Numbered from the stretch's first letter, positions 43,303-51,845 are shown. The stretch: DNA of 64,000 nucleotides from Aliidiomarina minuta (GCF_003987145.1 NZ_PIPL01000001.1:1798001-1862000), one strand, 5' to 3'. Numbers and translations: made by a program. The notes: generated from the letters alone by a model not told the origin.

Positions 43303-44073
43303 ATGACGCAAAGTTATCTGCATGCGGAGGTTCAGGGACAAGGCGAGGATCTTGTTCTGCTGCATGGCTGGGGCCTGAATTGCGCGGTCTGGCAAAAAGT
43401 AAGCGCCGCTCTTGAAACTCGTTATCGGGTTCATGCTATTGATTTGCCAGGGTTTGGCGACTCCGCCTGGAAAGCCGGCTATCAGGATATTGCACAGGTG
43501 GCAAAACGCCTGGAGCAGTATCTGACTGACCACTGCCATGGTCCCGCCGTTGTGCTTGGTTGGTCATTGGGGGGCTTGCTGGCCACTTTGCTGGCAATAC
43601 ACTACCCAGATAAATTGACCAGACTGCATACCGTCGCCAGTTCCCCCTGTTTTGTGCGTAAGGATAACTGGCCTGGAATTCAGGAATCCGTGCTGGAAGA
43701 CTTCAAAAATCAGCTGAACACTGACTATAAGAGCACTATAAAACGATTTCTTGCCGTTCAGGCAATGGGCAGTCCGTCAGCGCGTGATGATGTGAAACTG
43801 TTAAGGCAGCAGCTGCAGCAAAAGCCCCACCCGCACCCGCAAGCCCTGGAGGCCGGACTCAATTGGTTGCAGCATACTGATTTGCGTAAGCAAATAGAGC
43901 AACTTAAAGTGCCATTGCAGCGCAGTTATGGTCGGTTGGACAGCCTGGTCCCTGTTCAGGTCAGTAAACAACTAACTAAATTACCTGAGGATCAGGACGT
44001 TAAAATCTTTGAAAATAGCGCCCACGCTCCTTTTTTGAATCAGTTTAAAGATTTTATCGATATGCTATCTTAA
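43303..44073 (+). CDS. bioH: pimeloyl-ACP methyl ester esterase
   Basis: This 256-residue alpha/beta hydrolase has the nucleophile Ser88 in GWSLGGLLA, the oxyanion loop HGWGLNC and the late His in NSAHAPFL. An Asp is in YGRLDSLVP. BioH removes the methyl group from pimeloyl-ACP methyl ester, ending the pimelate stage of biotin synthesis. AAGGAG precedes the ATG by six bases. It stands alone apart from other bio genes, as is usual. Confidence 0.95.
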   Translation: MTQSYLHAEVQGQGEDLVLLHGWGLNCAVWQKVSAALETRYRVHAIDLPGFGDSAWKAGYQDIAQVAKRLEQYLTDHCHGPAVVLGWSLGGLLATLLAIHYPDKLTRLHTVASSPCFVRKDNWPGIQESVLEDFKNQLNTDYKSTIKRFLAVQAMGSPSARDDVKLLRQQLQQKPHPHPQALEAGLNWLQHTDLRKQIEQLKVPLQRSYGRLDSLVPVQVSKQLTKLPEDQDVKIFENSAHAPFLNQFKDFIDMLS

Positions 44074-44075
44074 AG

Positions 44076-44104
44076 TGAACCTCTGTCGCTGTAGCAAGGT
44101 CTTA
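44076..44104 (+). promoter_or_regulatory. sigma-E-type promoter candidate before the lipoprotein operon
   Basis: TGAACCT (44076-44082), 16 bases, and GTCTTA (44099-44104) resemble the sigma-E consensus GGAACTT-N15/16-GTCTAA with two changes in the -35. It is 38 bases upstream of the operon start. Evidence is by eye only. Confidence 0.35.
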
Positions 44105-44141
44105 GTAAGCGAAAGAGAGATAACCTAAAGGACTATGTGCA

Positions 44142-45086
44142 ATGAAATTTAAAGGTACCCTTCTACTTGTAATCGCTTTTGCGGTAACAGGTTGTGCGAC
44201 TTCCACCAACCAACGGACAAACCCAGGCACTGCTCAAGGTCCTCAGGTAAGCCAGAGTCTGCAACAGCAGGAGCAATACCAGGGACTTAAACGGCGGGTA
44301 GCTATTGCCCGCTTTAGTGATGAAACCCGACGTAGTTCCAGTTTTTTTGTTGATGCCAATTATGATCGTATTGGTAAACAGGCCAGCGATATTCTATCAA
44401 CCCGACTAACCGACTCTGGTCGTTTCATCATGCTGGAGCGAACGGATCTGGATAAAGTTGTGGCGGAGCAGAATTATGCCTCTTTGGAAGCAACTCAAGT
44501 AGGCGCCGATTACCTGATTGTGGGGTCAGTCTCTGAATTTGGTCATTCCAACGTTAGCGAAACGGGCATTTTCACACGTAACCGCATTCAACGTGCCACC
44601 GCTACCGTCAACGTGCGTTTGCTGGATACCAACACCGGGCAAATCGTTTTTTCTCAGGAAGCCAGCGGCGAAGCGAGAGCTGAAGCCAGCACCACTTTCG
44701 GGGTCGGTGAACGAGCCGCTTTTGATACCGCACTGGCTGATCAGGCTGTATCGGCAGCGATTTCGCAACTGGTCAGTAATTTAATGGAAAATCTCATGAA
44801 TAGCCCATGGCAGGCTTATATCGTTGGTCAACAGGATGGTTATTATTTGATGACTGGCGGAGCCGAACAGGGCTTAACCAGAGGTGCTGAGCTGCAAGTT
44901 TATCAACGCGGTGACAAAGTTCGTAACCCACAGACCGGCCTCTTTATTGAGTTACCTGCTACCCAATTAGGCTCTTTACAGGTAATTGATTTTATCGGCC
45001 AGGGCGAGAACGAACTTTCACTAGTCAGTACCGATCTTAGCCTGTCGTCAGAACAATTTGACGATGTCGTAATCCGTAACAATTAA
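44142..45086 (+). CDS. CsgG/HfaB family outer-membrane lipoprotein
   Basis: This 314-residue lipoprotein has lipobox VTGCAT (Cys18), a Gln-rich linker and a CsgG domain: RRVAIARFSDETR, DILSTRLTDSGRFIMLERTDLD, and QVGADYLIVGSVSEF. A C-terminal domain (after about 215) contains YIVGQQDGYYLMTGG and a FlgT-C-like beta segment. CsgG forms outer-membrane pores for curli; other members are periplasmic lipoproteins without proven pores. It is the first gene of a four-gene unit and is 12 bases before the next lipoprotein. Confidence 0.85.
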   Translation: MKFKGTLLLVIAFAVTGCATSTNQRTNPGTAQGPQVSQSLQQQEQYQGLKRRVAIARFSDETRRSSSFFVDANYDRIGKQASDILSTRLTDSGRFIMLERTDLDKVVAEQNYASLEATQVGADYLIVGSVSEFGHSNVSETGIFTRNRIQRATATVNVRLLDTNTGQIVFSQEASGEARAEASTTFGVGERAAFDTALADQAVSAAISQLVSNLMENLMNSPWQAYIVGQQDGYYLMTGGAEQGLTRGAELQVYQRGDKVRNPQTGLFIELPATQLGSLQVIDFIGQGENELSLVSTDLSLSSEQFDDVVIRNN

Positions 45087-45098
45087 AGGGAATACCTG

Positions 45099-45437
45099 AT
45101 GAAGAAATTGCTAATTTTACCCTTTGTTTTACTGCTGGCTTTTTCGCTCAGCGCCTGTACCAGTAATTACCGTAATGTTACGCAGGAAGCGGATGACGGG
45201 GCTTACATTCGCCTGAGCGGCAATTTCATGGGAACCACGATGACAATCAACAACCAGGCCAGTGTGCAACTGACTGAACGCAACATTAGTACTTTCCGTC
45301 TCGACGGCGAGCGAGTCGCTCTTTTTGAATTGCAAAGTGGGCCCCAGGAGATTCTTATCACTCGAGACGGGACAACACTAGTACATCGGGAGCTTTATGT
45401 AAGTCGCGGCAACACCGTCGCGGTGCGAGTACCATGA
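45099..45437 (+). CDS. small lipoprotein of the CsgG-DUF4810-GNA1162 operon
   Basis: This 112-residue lipoprotein has lipobox LSACTS (Cys20) and a single beta-rich domain: DDGAYIRLSGNFMGTTMTIN, FRLDGERVALFELQ, GPQEILITRDG and a VYVSRGNTVAVRVP ending. The pattern resembles PEGA-like or DUF2846-like beta sandwiches, but no family is recognised. It sits between CsgG and DUF4810 with overlap at its end (four bases), so it is translated with them. Function unknown. Confidence 0.75.
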   Translation: MKKLLILPFVLLLAFSLSACTSNYRNVTQEADDGAYIRLSGNFMGTTMTINNQASVQLTERNISTFRLDGERVALFELQSGPQEILITRDGTTLVHRELYVSRGNTVAVRVP

Positions 45438-45850
45438 AGCTACAAACGCCAAACATAGTGCGCTTTATTTTGCTTGGATTTGTGCTGGCTTCGCTCAGTG
45501 CCTGTGCCACCCAGCCAAGTCAGGGAATGTATTGGGATCGCTACGAAGATACATTATATAATCTGGAGCGAGATGGCGACAGTCGTGCCCAGGAACGCCA
45601 TCTGGCAACTCTGCGACGTATCGTAGATACCAGTGAAAACCGCGGTTGGCGCGTACCTCCGGGAGTTTATCTGGAGCTTGCAGTCATGGAACAGGAGCTG
45701 GGGAATCTGAGTGCTTATGCAGATTATGTAAATCGTGAGCGTGTGCTGTACCCGGAATCCAGACCCTTTATTGAGCGCTGGTTTGCCGATGTGCGGCCGC
45801 CAGAACCCGAGCCAACTGATGAACCTGAAGTAAGTGAGGGTGAACTGTGA
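45434..45850 (+). CDS. DUF4810 family lipoprotein
   Basis: This 138-residue lipoprotein has lipobox LSACAT (Cys about 24) and a helical domain: MYWDRYEDTLYNLERDGDS, RHLATLRRIVDTSENRGWRV, PPGVYLELAVMEQELGNLSA, then YVNRERVLYPESRPFIERWF. This is the DUF4810 family. It ends with a Pro/Glu-rich tail. It is always seen beside CsgG- and GNA1162-type lipoproteins in my knowledge of the family, which suggests a joint complex. Overlaps the neighbours by four bases at both ends. Confidence 0.85.
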   Translation: MKLQTPNIVRFILLGFVLASLSACATQPSQGMYWDRYEDTLYNLERDGDSRAQERHLATLRRIVDTSENRGWRVPPGVYLELAVMEQELGNLSAYADYVNRERVLYPESRPFIERWFADVRPPEPEPTDEPEVSEGEL

Positions 45851-46497
45851 GATACCTTGTAATTGTGCTGACCTTATTAAGTATAACGGCCTGCGCCTCA
45901 GGACCAAGACAGGACACCCATCCCCGTTTTGTTGAAGAGCGGCCACGGAGTGTCTTAATTTTACCGCCTGCCAATCAAAGCACCGCCGCAGAAGCGCCCG
46001 AACATTACCGAACTACTCTTGCTGTGCCGCTTGCACGTGCCGGTTATTACGTGTTTTCAACGGAGGTGACTAATCTGATCATGCGTGAAGAAGGAATTGT
46101 CGATGGCGCACAGCTTCAGGACATTGACCCTGCACGTTTCTATCAGCTTTTTGGCGCTGACACCATACTCCAAACCACCATTCATCAGTGGGATACCAGT
46201 TATTTTGTCCTCGGTGGCGGCGTCACTGTCAGTGTCAGTTATGACTTAATATCGACTCATACTGGCAATACCCTATGGAGCCACAGTGATCGACGAGTAG
46301 CAGACACGACCAGCCGCAACCAGTCTAACTTGCTGGGTGCACTGCTTGAAACTGCGCTAAATACTGCGCAACAGGATTACATGCCGCTCGCCCGTGAACT
46401 CAACCAGAACGCTTTTTCCCGGCTACCATACGGGGTCTACCACCCTCGCTACCAGCCACTGGTTGAATATGTTGGTGAACCACCTGAGACAAGATAA
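45847..46497 (+). CDS. GNA1162 family lipoprotein (DUF799)
   Basis: This 216-residue lipoprotein has lipobox ITACAS (Cys about 16) and the DUF799/GNA1162 domain: RPRSVLILPPANQSTAA, YYVFSTEVTNLIMREEGI and GADTILQTTIHQWD. It is related in fold to the CsgG/TolB-N alpha-beta type, and the meningococcal member is a surface-annotated lipoprotein. It is the last gene of the unit; mutM follows on the other strand. Function of the complex is unknown. Confidence 0.88.
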   Translation: MRYLVIVLTLLSITACASGPRQDTHPRFVEERPRSVLILPPANQSTAAEAPEHYRTTLAVPLARAGYYVFSTEVTNLIMREEGIVDGAQLQDIDPARFYQLFGADTILQTTIHQWDTSYFVLGGGVTVSVSYDLISTHTGNTLWSHSDRRVADTTSRNQSNLLGALLETALNTAQQDYMPLARELNQNAFSRLPYGVYHPRYQPLVEYVGEPPETR

Positions 46498-46502
46498 AAT
46501 AC

Positions 46503-47315
46503 TTAACGTTGACAATCCGGGCAGTAAACAGAACGCCGCTGCCCTAGTTGCACCGTTTTTAATTCTGTAGCGCAATTAACACAGGGTTGCCCGGTCCGCC
46601 CATAAACCAGAAGTTCCTGTTTAAAATAACCAGGTTTGCCGTCAGCACGAGTAAAGTCACGCAGACTGGTACCGCCCTGCTGGATGGCCCGAGCCAGCAC
46701 TCGTTTTATATGTTGCGCGAGTAACTGATAGCGCGCCCGGCTAATTCGCCCTGCCGCCCGGCGCGGATCGACACCAGCCGCAAACAGGGCCTCTGTAGCA
46801 TAGATATTACCGACCCCTACCACATTGGCGTTGTCCATGATAAAAGTCTTTACTGGGCTTTTGCGGCTGCGTGAGCGTTGATAAAGCAGCTCACCGCTGA
46901 AGTCATCCGTTAAAGGTTCTGGCCCCAGGTTAGAAAACAGTGATAATTCACTTTCATCAGGCTCTTGCCATAACACCGCACCAAAGCGCCTGGGGTCATT
47001 TAAGCGCAGACACTGTTCAGAACTCAAAACGAGTTCAAAATGATCGTGTTTGCCCCGCTCAGTCGCTACCGGCACCACCCTTAAGCTACCCGACATACCC
47101 AGATGCAAAATCAAAGTTCCGATTGCACTTTCCAACAATAAGTACTTTGCCCGCCTTTCTATGGCGACAACTACCTGTCCTTTAAGCTTATGAACCGACT
47201 CAGGAATTGGCCAGCGCAGGCGTGGGTGGTGCACTTTGACTGCAGTTATACGCTGCCCCACAACATGCGGCTCTATACCCAGCCGACTGACTTCTACTTC
47301 AGGTAACTCCGGCAT
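46503..47315 (-). CDS. mutM: formamidopyrimidine-DNA glycosylase
   Basis: This 270-residue base-excision repair enzyme removes 8-oxoguanine and formamidopyrimidines and cuts the strand. The catalytic Pro2-Glu3 start PELPEVEVSR, the helix-two-turn-helix GVGNIYATEALF and the C-terminal zinc finger CVNCATE...YCPDCQR are present. In E. coli mutM is next to rpmG and rpmB, which here lie 1.6 kb away with three small genes between. Confidence 0.96.
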   Translation of the reverse strand: MPELPEVEVSRLGIEPHVVGQRITAVKVHHPRLRWPIPESVHKLKGQVVVAIERRAKYLLLESAIGTLILHLGMSGSLRVVPVATERGKHDHFELVLSSEQCLRLNDPRRFGAVLWQEPDESELSLFSNLGPEPLTDDFSGELLYQRSRSRKSPVKTFIMDNANVVGVGNIYATEALFAAGVDPRRAAGRISRARYQLLAQHIKRVLARAIQQGGTSLRDFTRADGKPGYFKQELLVYGRTGQPCVNCATELKTVQLGQRRSVYCPDCQR

Positions 47316-47350
47316 TGATAGCCTCCTTCTGGCTGTATAACCCCATTTTT

Positions 47351-47830
47351 TTAAGGGCGCAGGGCGTCTGGTTCTGGGTTCATCACTTTGAATACATGGT
47401 CGTAGCCCGGCAATGCCACGAGCGTTTTATCTGCCGTAAAAAAAACGGCGACGTTAACGGGTTCGTTTACATCAAGCAGTATTATTTCAATGCCATATTC
47501 CTGCCCCTGCAACAAGCCTTCATGCACTCTTAGCTCAATGTTTTGCCAGGCTGACAGCCACTTTGCCTGTTCCTCCTGACTCAGCTCACCGCGCTGCAGC
47601 TGCCAGCGATTTCCAACCCGTATTAATTCCCTTTCGTTGTCACTCAGCCCGACGAGCACCTGGTCAGCGAAAGGTTGTAAATGACTTTCTGCCGACTGAT
47701 CGTCACGGTGGCCCATAAAATAAAAAGCAAACATCAGGATCAGTACGATATAGATAACTACATTGTTCCAGCCCTTTTTACTTAAGGTCATCCCTAACAG
47801 GGTTCTGGTATCTGAGTTCTTTTTTTTCAT
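47351..47830 (-). CDS. hypothetical membrane-anchored protein
   Basis: This 159-residue protein has a basic N-terminus, one membrane helix (about 23-41, NVVIYIVLILMFAFYFMG) and a mixed soluble domain presumably in the periplasm, with GNRWQLQRGELSQEEQAKWL and a late FFTADKTLVALPG. I do not recognise a family. The ATG has AGG seven bases upstream. Its start codon overlaps the start codon of the divergent oxygenase gene. Confidence 0.7.
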   Translation of the reverse strand: MKKKNSDTRTLLGMTLSKKGWNNVVIYIVLILMFAFYFMGHRDDQSAESHLQPFADQVLVGLSDNERELIRVGNRWQLQRGELSQEEQAKWLSAWQNIELRVHEGLLQGQEYGIEIILLDVNEPVNVAVFFTADKTLVALPGYDHVFKVMNPEPDALRP

Positions 47831-48533
47831 GTTTAAGCCTGTTCACTTATACCGTGGAAAGAATTATATTGAGCCAGGTTTTTCAGCACAGGCTATTCTC
47901 TTGAACAGCACTCTACCGGACACTCAGTGCGCCAGCGACGCATTGGCAGAGAATGGGTATGTCGTACTACCAAACTTTCTTACCGACACTGACGCCATGG
48001 CCTTATACGATTATGCCAGTAATCTGGACGATGCGCAGTGGCAAATTGCAGCGGTCGGCCGCCAGCAACTACAAACTATAAATACCCATGTGCGTAGTGA
48101 TAAAATCCATTGGTTACAGCCAGAGCACTCGCTGGAGTCCGCATATCTCGCCCATATGGACAACCTGCGCTTACGTATTAACCGGGAGCTTTTTATGGGG
48201 CTCTTTGATTATGAAAGCCACCTCGCCAAATATCGCCCGGGTGCTTATTACAAAAAGCATCTGGATGCATTCAAAGGGCGCAGCAACCGGGTACTTACCA
48301 CCGTGTTATATCTCAACCCTGAGTGGTCAGATACCGACGGTGGTGAACTGGTGATTTACGGAACAAAAGGAGAAGTGCTGGAAGAGCTATTACCCACCCT
48401 GGGCACTATGGTCATGTTTTTAAGCGACACCTTTGTGCATGAGGTGAAAGTAGGTTCACGCGAACGCTACAGCATAACAGGCTGGTTCCGGCACAATACG
48501 AGTATCAGCGGAATTATTGACCCCCCGCGCTAA
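47829..48533 (+). CDS. 2OG-Fe(II) oxygenase family protein
   Basis: This 234-residue protein has the double-stranded beta-helix iron motif: His144-x-Asp146 in KKHLDAF, His204 in FVHEVKVG, and the 2-oxoglutarate Arg in RERYSITGWFR (about 211-213). NRVLTTVLYLNPEW and DGGELVIYG are typical of the prolyl-4-hydroxylase-like PF13640 group. It may hydroxylate a protein or small molecule; the target is unknown. The ATG at 47829 has no clear ribosome binding site; the frame is open upstream to 47763. It stops three bases from a convergent gene. Confidence 0.85.
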   Translation: MFKPVHLYRGKNYIEPGFSAQAILLNSTLPDTQCASDALAENGYVVLPNFLTDTDAMALYDYASNLDDAQWQIAAVGRQQLQTINTHVRSDKIHWLQPEHSLESAYLAHMDNLRLRINRELFMGLFDYESHLAKYRPGAYYKKHLDAFKGRSNRVLTTVLYLNPEWSDTDGGELVIYGTKGEVLEELLPTLGTMVMFLSDTFVHEVKVGSRERYSITGWFRHNTSISGIIDPPR

Positions 48534-48535
48534 AC

Positions 48536-48913
48536 TTATTTACCTTTTTTAGCGCGCCAGCGGCTCCACATAATAAGTACCCAGACCGCATAATACCAAA
48601 TCACCGATAGGGCGAGCAATAACAGTGCGCCCAGGGAAATTCCCATGTCGAGACGTAAACCAAAAGCGTCCAACAGCAAAATAAGCAGGTTTAGCAGCAT
48701 AGAAGCAAGCAGGAAGGTGGCCAGCAAAGGCCAGCGGACTGCTGCACCTGTGGCGACACCGGAGGCCAATAAAACCAGCAGCAAATGATAGCCATGCTGA
48801 TAAATGCCCTGACCTGTGACCAGAAACCAGACAAAAGGAGGCACGTAAGAAAGCATCACCAGCAAATAAAGTGGCTTAACCAGGCGGGGCAGTAAAATAT
48901 TAAATAACATCAT
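48536..48913 (-). CDS. hypothetical four-helix inner-membrane protein
   Basis: This protein of about 125 residues has four predicted membrane helices and no recognised family. It ends in a basic WSRWRAKKGK tail. The start is placed at an ATG (48913), with another ATG directly after it and a TTG at 48922; no ribosome binding site is clear. It begins just beyond the rpmG terminator on the same strand. Confidence 0.6.
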   Translation of the reverse strand: MMLFNILLPRLVKPLYLLVMLSYVPPFVWFLVTGQGIYQHGYHLLLVLLASGVATGAAVRWPLLATFLLASMLLNLLILLLDAFGLRLDMGISLGALLLLALSVIWYYAVWVLIMWSRWRAKKGK

Positions 48914-48920
48914 CAGATAC

Positions 48921-48945
48921 AAAAAACCCGGCCAAGGCCGGGCTT
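48921..48945 (-). terminator. terminator of rpmB-rpmG
   Basis: On the minus strand CCCGGCC and GGCCGGG (arms 48936-48942 and 48927-48933) form a tight GC stem followed by TTTTTT, 11-36 bases after the rpmG stop. Confidence 0.92.
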
Positions 48946-48956
48946 TCTACAAACAC

Positions 48957-49112
48957 TTACTTGATTTTCGCTTCTTTGAAAATCACATGCTTGCGAATCT
49001 TAGGATCAAACTTCTTGATCTCCATCTTCTCAGGCATGGTGCGTTTGTTTTTATCAGTGGTATAAAAGAAGCCTGTACCAGCTGAAGATACTAAACGGAT
49101 CTTATCGCGCAT
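48957..49112 (-). CDS. rpmG: 50S ribosomal protein L33
   Basis: The 51-residue protein reads MRDKIRLVSSAGTGFFYTTD, then NKRTMPEKMEIKKFDPKIRK and HVIFKEAKIK. It is a small basic component of the large ribosomal subunit. It lacks the CxxC zinc pairs of the zinc-type L33. It starts 19 bases after the rpmB stop, with AAAAGGAG upstream of the ATG, and is followed by a strong terminator. Confidence 0.97.
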   Translation of the reverse strand: MRDKIRLVSSAGTGFFYTTDKNKRTMPEKMEIKKFDPKIRKHVIFKEAKIK

Positions 49113-49131
49113 CGTAATGAGCTCCTTTTAT

Positions 49132-49368
49132 TTAGACTTTAACGCCGTCGGCACGTAATCCGGCCAACACAGCATCAATGCCATTTTTATCAATGATACG
49201 CATTCCTTTAGTAGAAATACGCAGCTTCACCCAACGTTTCTCGCTCTCAACCCAGAAACGGTGAGTTTGCAGGTTCGGCAGGAAACGACGACGCGTTGCG
49301 TTGCGCGCGTGTGAGCGGTTGTTTCCAACCACAGGTCGCTTACCTGTAACTTGGCATACTCGTGACAT
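49132..49368 (-). CDS. rpmB: 50S ribosomal protein L28
   Basis: The 78-residue protein has the L28 start SRVCQVTGKRPVVGNNRSHA and the core RRFLPNLQTHRFW. It is a large-subunit protein needed for 70S assembly. The second of two nearby ATGs (49368) is used, nine bases after GGAG. It is cotranscribed with rpmG. Confidence 0.97.
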   Translation of the reverse strand: MSRVCQVTGKRPVVGNNRSHARNATRRRFLPNLQTHRFWVESEKRWVKLRISTKGMRIIDKNGIDAVLAGLRADGVKV

Positions 49369-49481
49369 TTTCATTTACTCCAAAAATTGCTTGCAAGCTC
49401 GCCTTTCGCCCTGGTGGCCTTGCCTTAAATTCGAGGGCGCAATTTATACAAAAAAACGCCGACAAAAGCAAGTAAAACCGC

Positions 49482-50069
49482 TTATTTTTTTAATTGCTGT
49501 TCAATTAATGACCACTGCAGATCAAAATGATCGGTTGGCTTGCGGTTAAAACCTGAACGCACGAATTGTACAATTTTACCCTCTACAAAAGCCAATACTA
49601 AATTCGCTAATATGCCTTCATCGATAGCCGTGGTCACGCTTTCGCGTAACCGTCGCTCGCGCAGCATCTGCTTAAACTGCGCTTCAATCTTCTCTGCCAG
49701 GAGCGCCACCCGCTGGCGCAGGCGCTCATGTTCTCCCCCCAGTGCGTCACCAGTCAGAATACGGGCCATGCCCGGGCTGCGCTCGGAAAAGTCCAGCAGC
49801 AGGTGCACTGACAGACGGATCCGCTCATTGGTATCTTTCTCATGCTCCTGGATCTTATTGATCCCACCCAGCAAAATATCTTCAAGATAATCAATTAAGG
49901 CCTCAAACATACGCGCTTTCGATGGAAAGTGACGATAAAGTGCCGCTTCTGAAACCCCTACCTCAGCCGCTAGCCGAGCAGTAGTAATAGGTTTCCCCGG
50001 ACTATTTTCCAGCATATGAGTGAGACTTTGCAGTATCGACTCACGACGATTGGTTTTTTGTGTTGTCAT
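49482..50069 (-). CDS. slmA: nucleoid occlusion factor SlmA
   Basis: This 195-residue TetR-family protein binds specific chromosomal sites and blocks FtsZ ring assembly over the nucleoid. The helix-turn-helix is ITTARLAAEVGVSEAALYRH followed by FPSKARMFEALI. The C-terminal dimer domain has SERSPGMARILTGDAL. It follows dut on the same strand, the usual slmA-dut-coaBC order of the group. A SlmA-like binding site appears in plsB in this window. Confidence 0.95.
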   Translation of the reverse strand: MTTQKTNRRESILQSLTHMLENSPGKPITTARLAAEVGVSEAALYRHFPSKARMFEALIDYLEDILLGGINKIQEHEKDTNERIRLSVHLLLDFSERSPGMARILTGDALGGEHERLRQRVALLAEKIEAQFKQMLRERRLRESVTTAIDEGILANLVLAFVEGKIVQFVRSGFNRKPTDHFDLQWSLIEQQLKK

Positions 50070-50141
50070 CTGTGCGTTAATCCTTAATGCCCCTGATATA
50101 TGTGCGTTACTTACCTAAGATCCTGAGTACGAGTTGCACCC

Positions 50142-50600
50142 TTAGTGCCTACCTGAATGACCAAAACCTCCAGCCCCCCGGCTGCTGTCACTAAAATCAC
50201 TGACCAGATTAAAATCGACCTGAACGATAGGCACTATTACCATTTGCGCAATACGCTCCCCCGGTTCAATGGTAAAAGGCTGTTTTCCCCGGTTCCACAC
50301 CGAAACTTTCAGTTCACCCTGATAATCGGAGTCTATCAGACCTACCAGGTTACCTAACACTATGCCATGCTTATGACCCAGACCAGAGCGCGGTAATATC
50401 GTCGCGGCCAGGCCCGGGTCTGCAATATGCACCGCTAATCCCGTTCCCACCAGTACAGTTTCACCAGGGTCCAGAGTAATTGAGTGATTCAAACAAGCAC
50501 GCAGATCCAGTCCCGCTGAGCCAGCAGTTGCATAAGCGGGTAATGGAAAGTCTTTGCCTACTCGTGGATCGAGAATTTTTACGTCTATAGATTTATTCAT
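50142..50600 (-). CDS. dut: dUTP diphosphatase
   Basis: This 152-residue trimeric enzyme hydrolyses dUTP to dUMP, preventing uracil incorporation. Motifs are AGSAGLDLRA (1), PRSGLGHKHGIVL (2), VGLIDSDYQGELK (3), PGERIAQMV (4) and the C-terminal SSRGAGGFGHSGRH (5). It lies three bases after coaBC, so cotranscribed. Confidence 0.97.
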   Translation of the reverse strand: MNKSIDVKILDPRVGKDFPLPAYATAGSAGLDLRACLNHSITLDPGETVLVGTGLAVHIADPGLAATILPRSGLGHKHGIVLGNLVGLIDSDYQGELKVSVWNRGKQPFTIEPGERIAQMVIVPIVQVDFNLVSDFSDSSRGAGGFGHSGRH

Positions 50601-50603
50601 AGT

Positions 50604-51845
50604 TTAATGTTCTTCACTCGCGCTCAGTTGACTGGCGATCTGTTGCACAATACGCTGCGCCAGCTGTTGCTTAGACGCTGCCCCTAAGGCCTGATGCTGA
50701 ACTTCTTCTGTCGCATCACGCCAGAATAAATCAATACTGTTATAATCACTGTTGAAACCCGTATCGCTCTGACTTACATCGTTAGCGGCAATCATACGAA
50801 TACCTTTACGCTGCATTTTACTTTTTGCGTAATTATGTAAGTTTTCAGTTTCTGCAGCAAAACCACAGGTAAACGGCGCCTTCTCAAGGGCGGCTACCCA
50901 GGCCAGAATATCCGGGTTCTTCCGTAAACGCAGTGTCACGTGATCGTCATCAGCGCCCTGCTTTTTCATTTTTTGTCCTGCAACCTGTTCGGCACGGTAA
51001 TCCGCTACGGCCGCGCAACCAATGAATACATCCTGCTGGGTTATCTGTTGCTCTACCGCTGCCAGCATATCGGCGGCACTGGTAACATCTTTCCGGCTAA
51101 CACCTGCAGGCGTGGGTAAGCTAACCGGGCCACTGACAAGGGTAACATCTGCACCAGCCGCTGCCGCCGCTGCTGCCAGTGCAAAACCCATTTTACCGGA
51201 GCTGTGATTGCTAATATAGCGAACAGGATCCAGTGCTTCCCGGGTGGGCCCCGCCGTTATCATTACCTTACGACCAGCCAATACAGCATTTTTTCCGATA
51301 TCTAAATAAGCCTGTACCTGCGCGACCAACTCCAACGCTTCGAGCATACGTCCAGCACCTACATCACCACAGGCCTGACTACCTTCTGCGGGCCCCCAGA
51401 CAAGGCGTCCATCTGCCTGCAATTGCTGAAGATTACGCTGTGTTGCTGGTGCCGCCCACATTTGCTGATTCATCGCAGGTGCAAGCGCGATAGGAGCCGC
51501 CGTAGCCAGGCACAAAGTACTGAGTAAATCGTCGGCATGGCCATGAGCTATACGCGCCATCGCACTTGCGGTAGCCGGTGCTATAACTATCAGGTCAGCC
51601 CATTTAGCTAACTCTATGTGTCCCATCGCGGCTTCTGCGGCGGGGTCCAGCAAGTCATCATGCACCGCGAGCCCTGACACCGCCTGTAGCGTCAAAGGCG
51701 TAATAAAAGCTTTAGCGCCCTGAGTCATAACAACCCGCACTTCAGCACCTTCGTCTTTCAGCCGACGCACCAGTTCCGGCGTCTTGTAGGCAGCTATACC
51801 GCCCGTAATACCCAGTAAAATTCGCTTACCCGATAAGCTGCTCAT
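50604..51845 (-). CDS. coaBC: bifunctional phosphopantothenoylcysteine decarboxylase/phosphopantothenate-cysteine ligase
   Basis: This 413-residue flavoenzyme makes 4'-phosphopantetheine from phosphopantothenate in two steps of coenzyme A synthesis. The CoaC part (about 1-190) has GITGGIAAYKT, GHIELAKWADL and APAMNQQMW with the SQACGDVGAGRM cysteine region. The CoaB part (about 191-413) has AGPTREALDPVRYISNHSSG (CTP-binding). It is divergent from radC. Confidence 0.96.
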   Translation of the reverse strand: MSSLSGKRILLGITGGIAAYKTPELVRRLKDEGAEVRVVMTQGAKAFITPLTLQAVSGLAVHDDLLDPAAEAAMGHIELAKWADLIVIAPATASAMARIAHGHADDLLSTLCLATAAPIALAPAMNQQMWAAPATQRNLQQLQADGRLVWGPAEGSQACGDVGAGRMLEALELVAQVQAYLDIGKNAVLAGRKVMITAGPTREALDPVRYISNHSSGKMGFALAAAAAAAGADVTLVSGPVSLPTPAGVSRKDVTSAADMLAAVEQQITQQDVFIGCAAVADYRAEQVAGQKMKKQGADDDHVTLRLRKNPDILAWVAALEKAPFTCGFAAETENLHNYAKSKMQRKGIRMIAANDVSQSDTGFNSDYNSIDLFWRDATEEVQHQALGAASKQQLAQRIVQQIASQLSASEEH

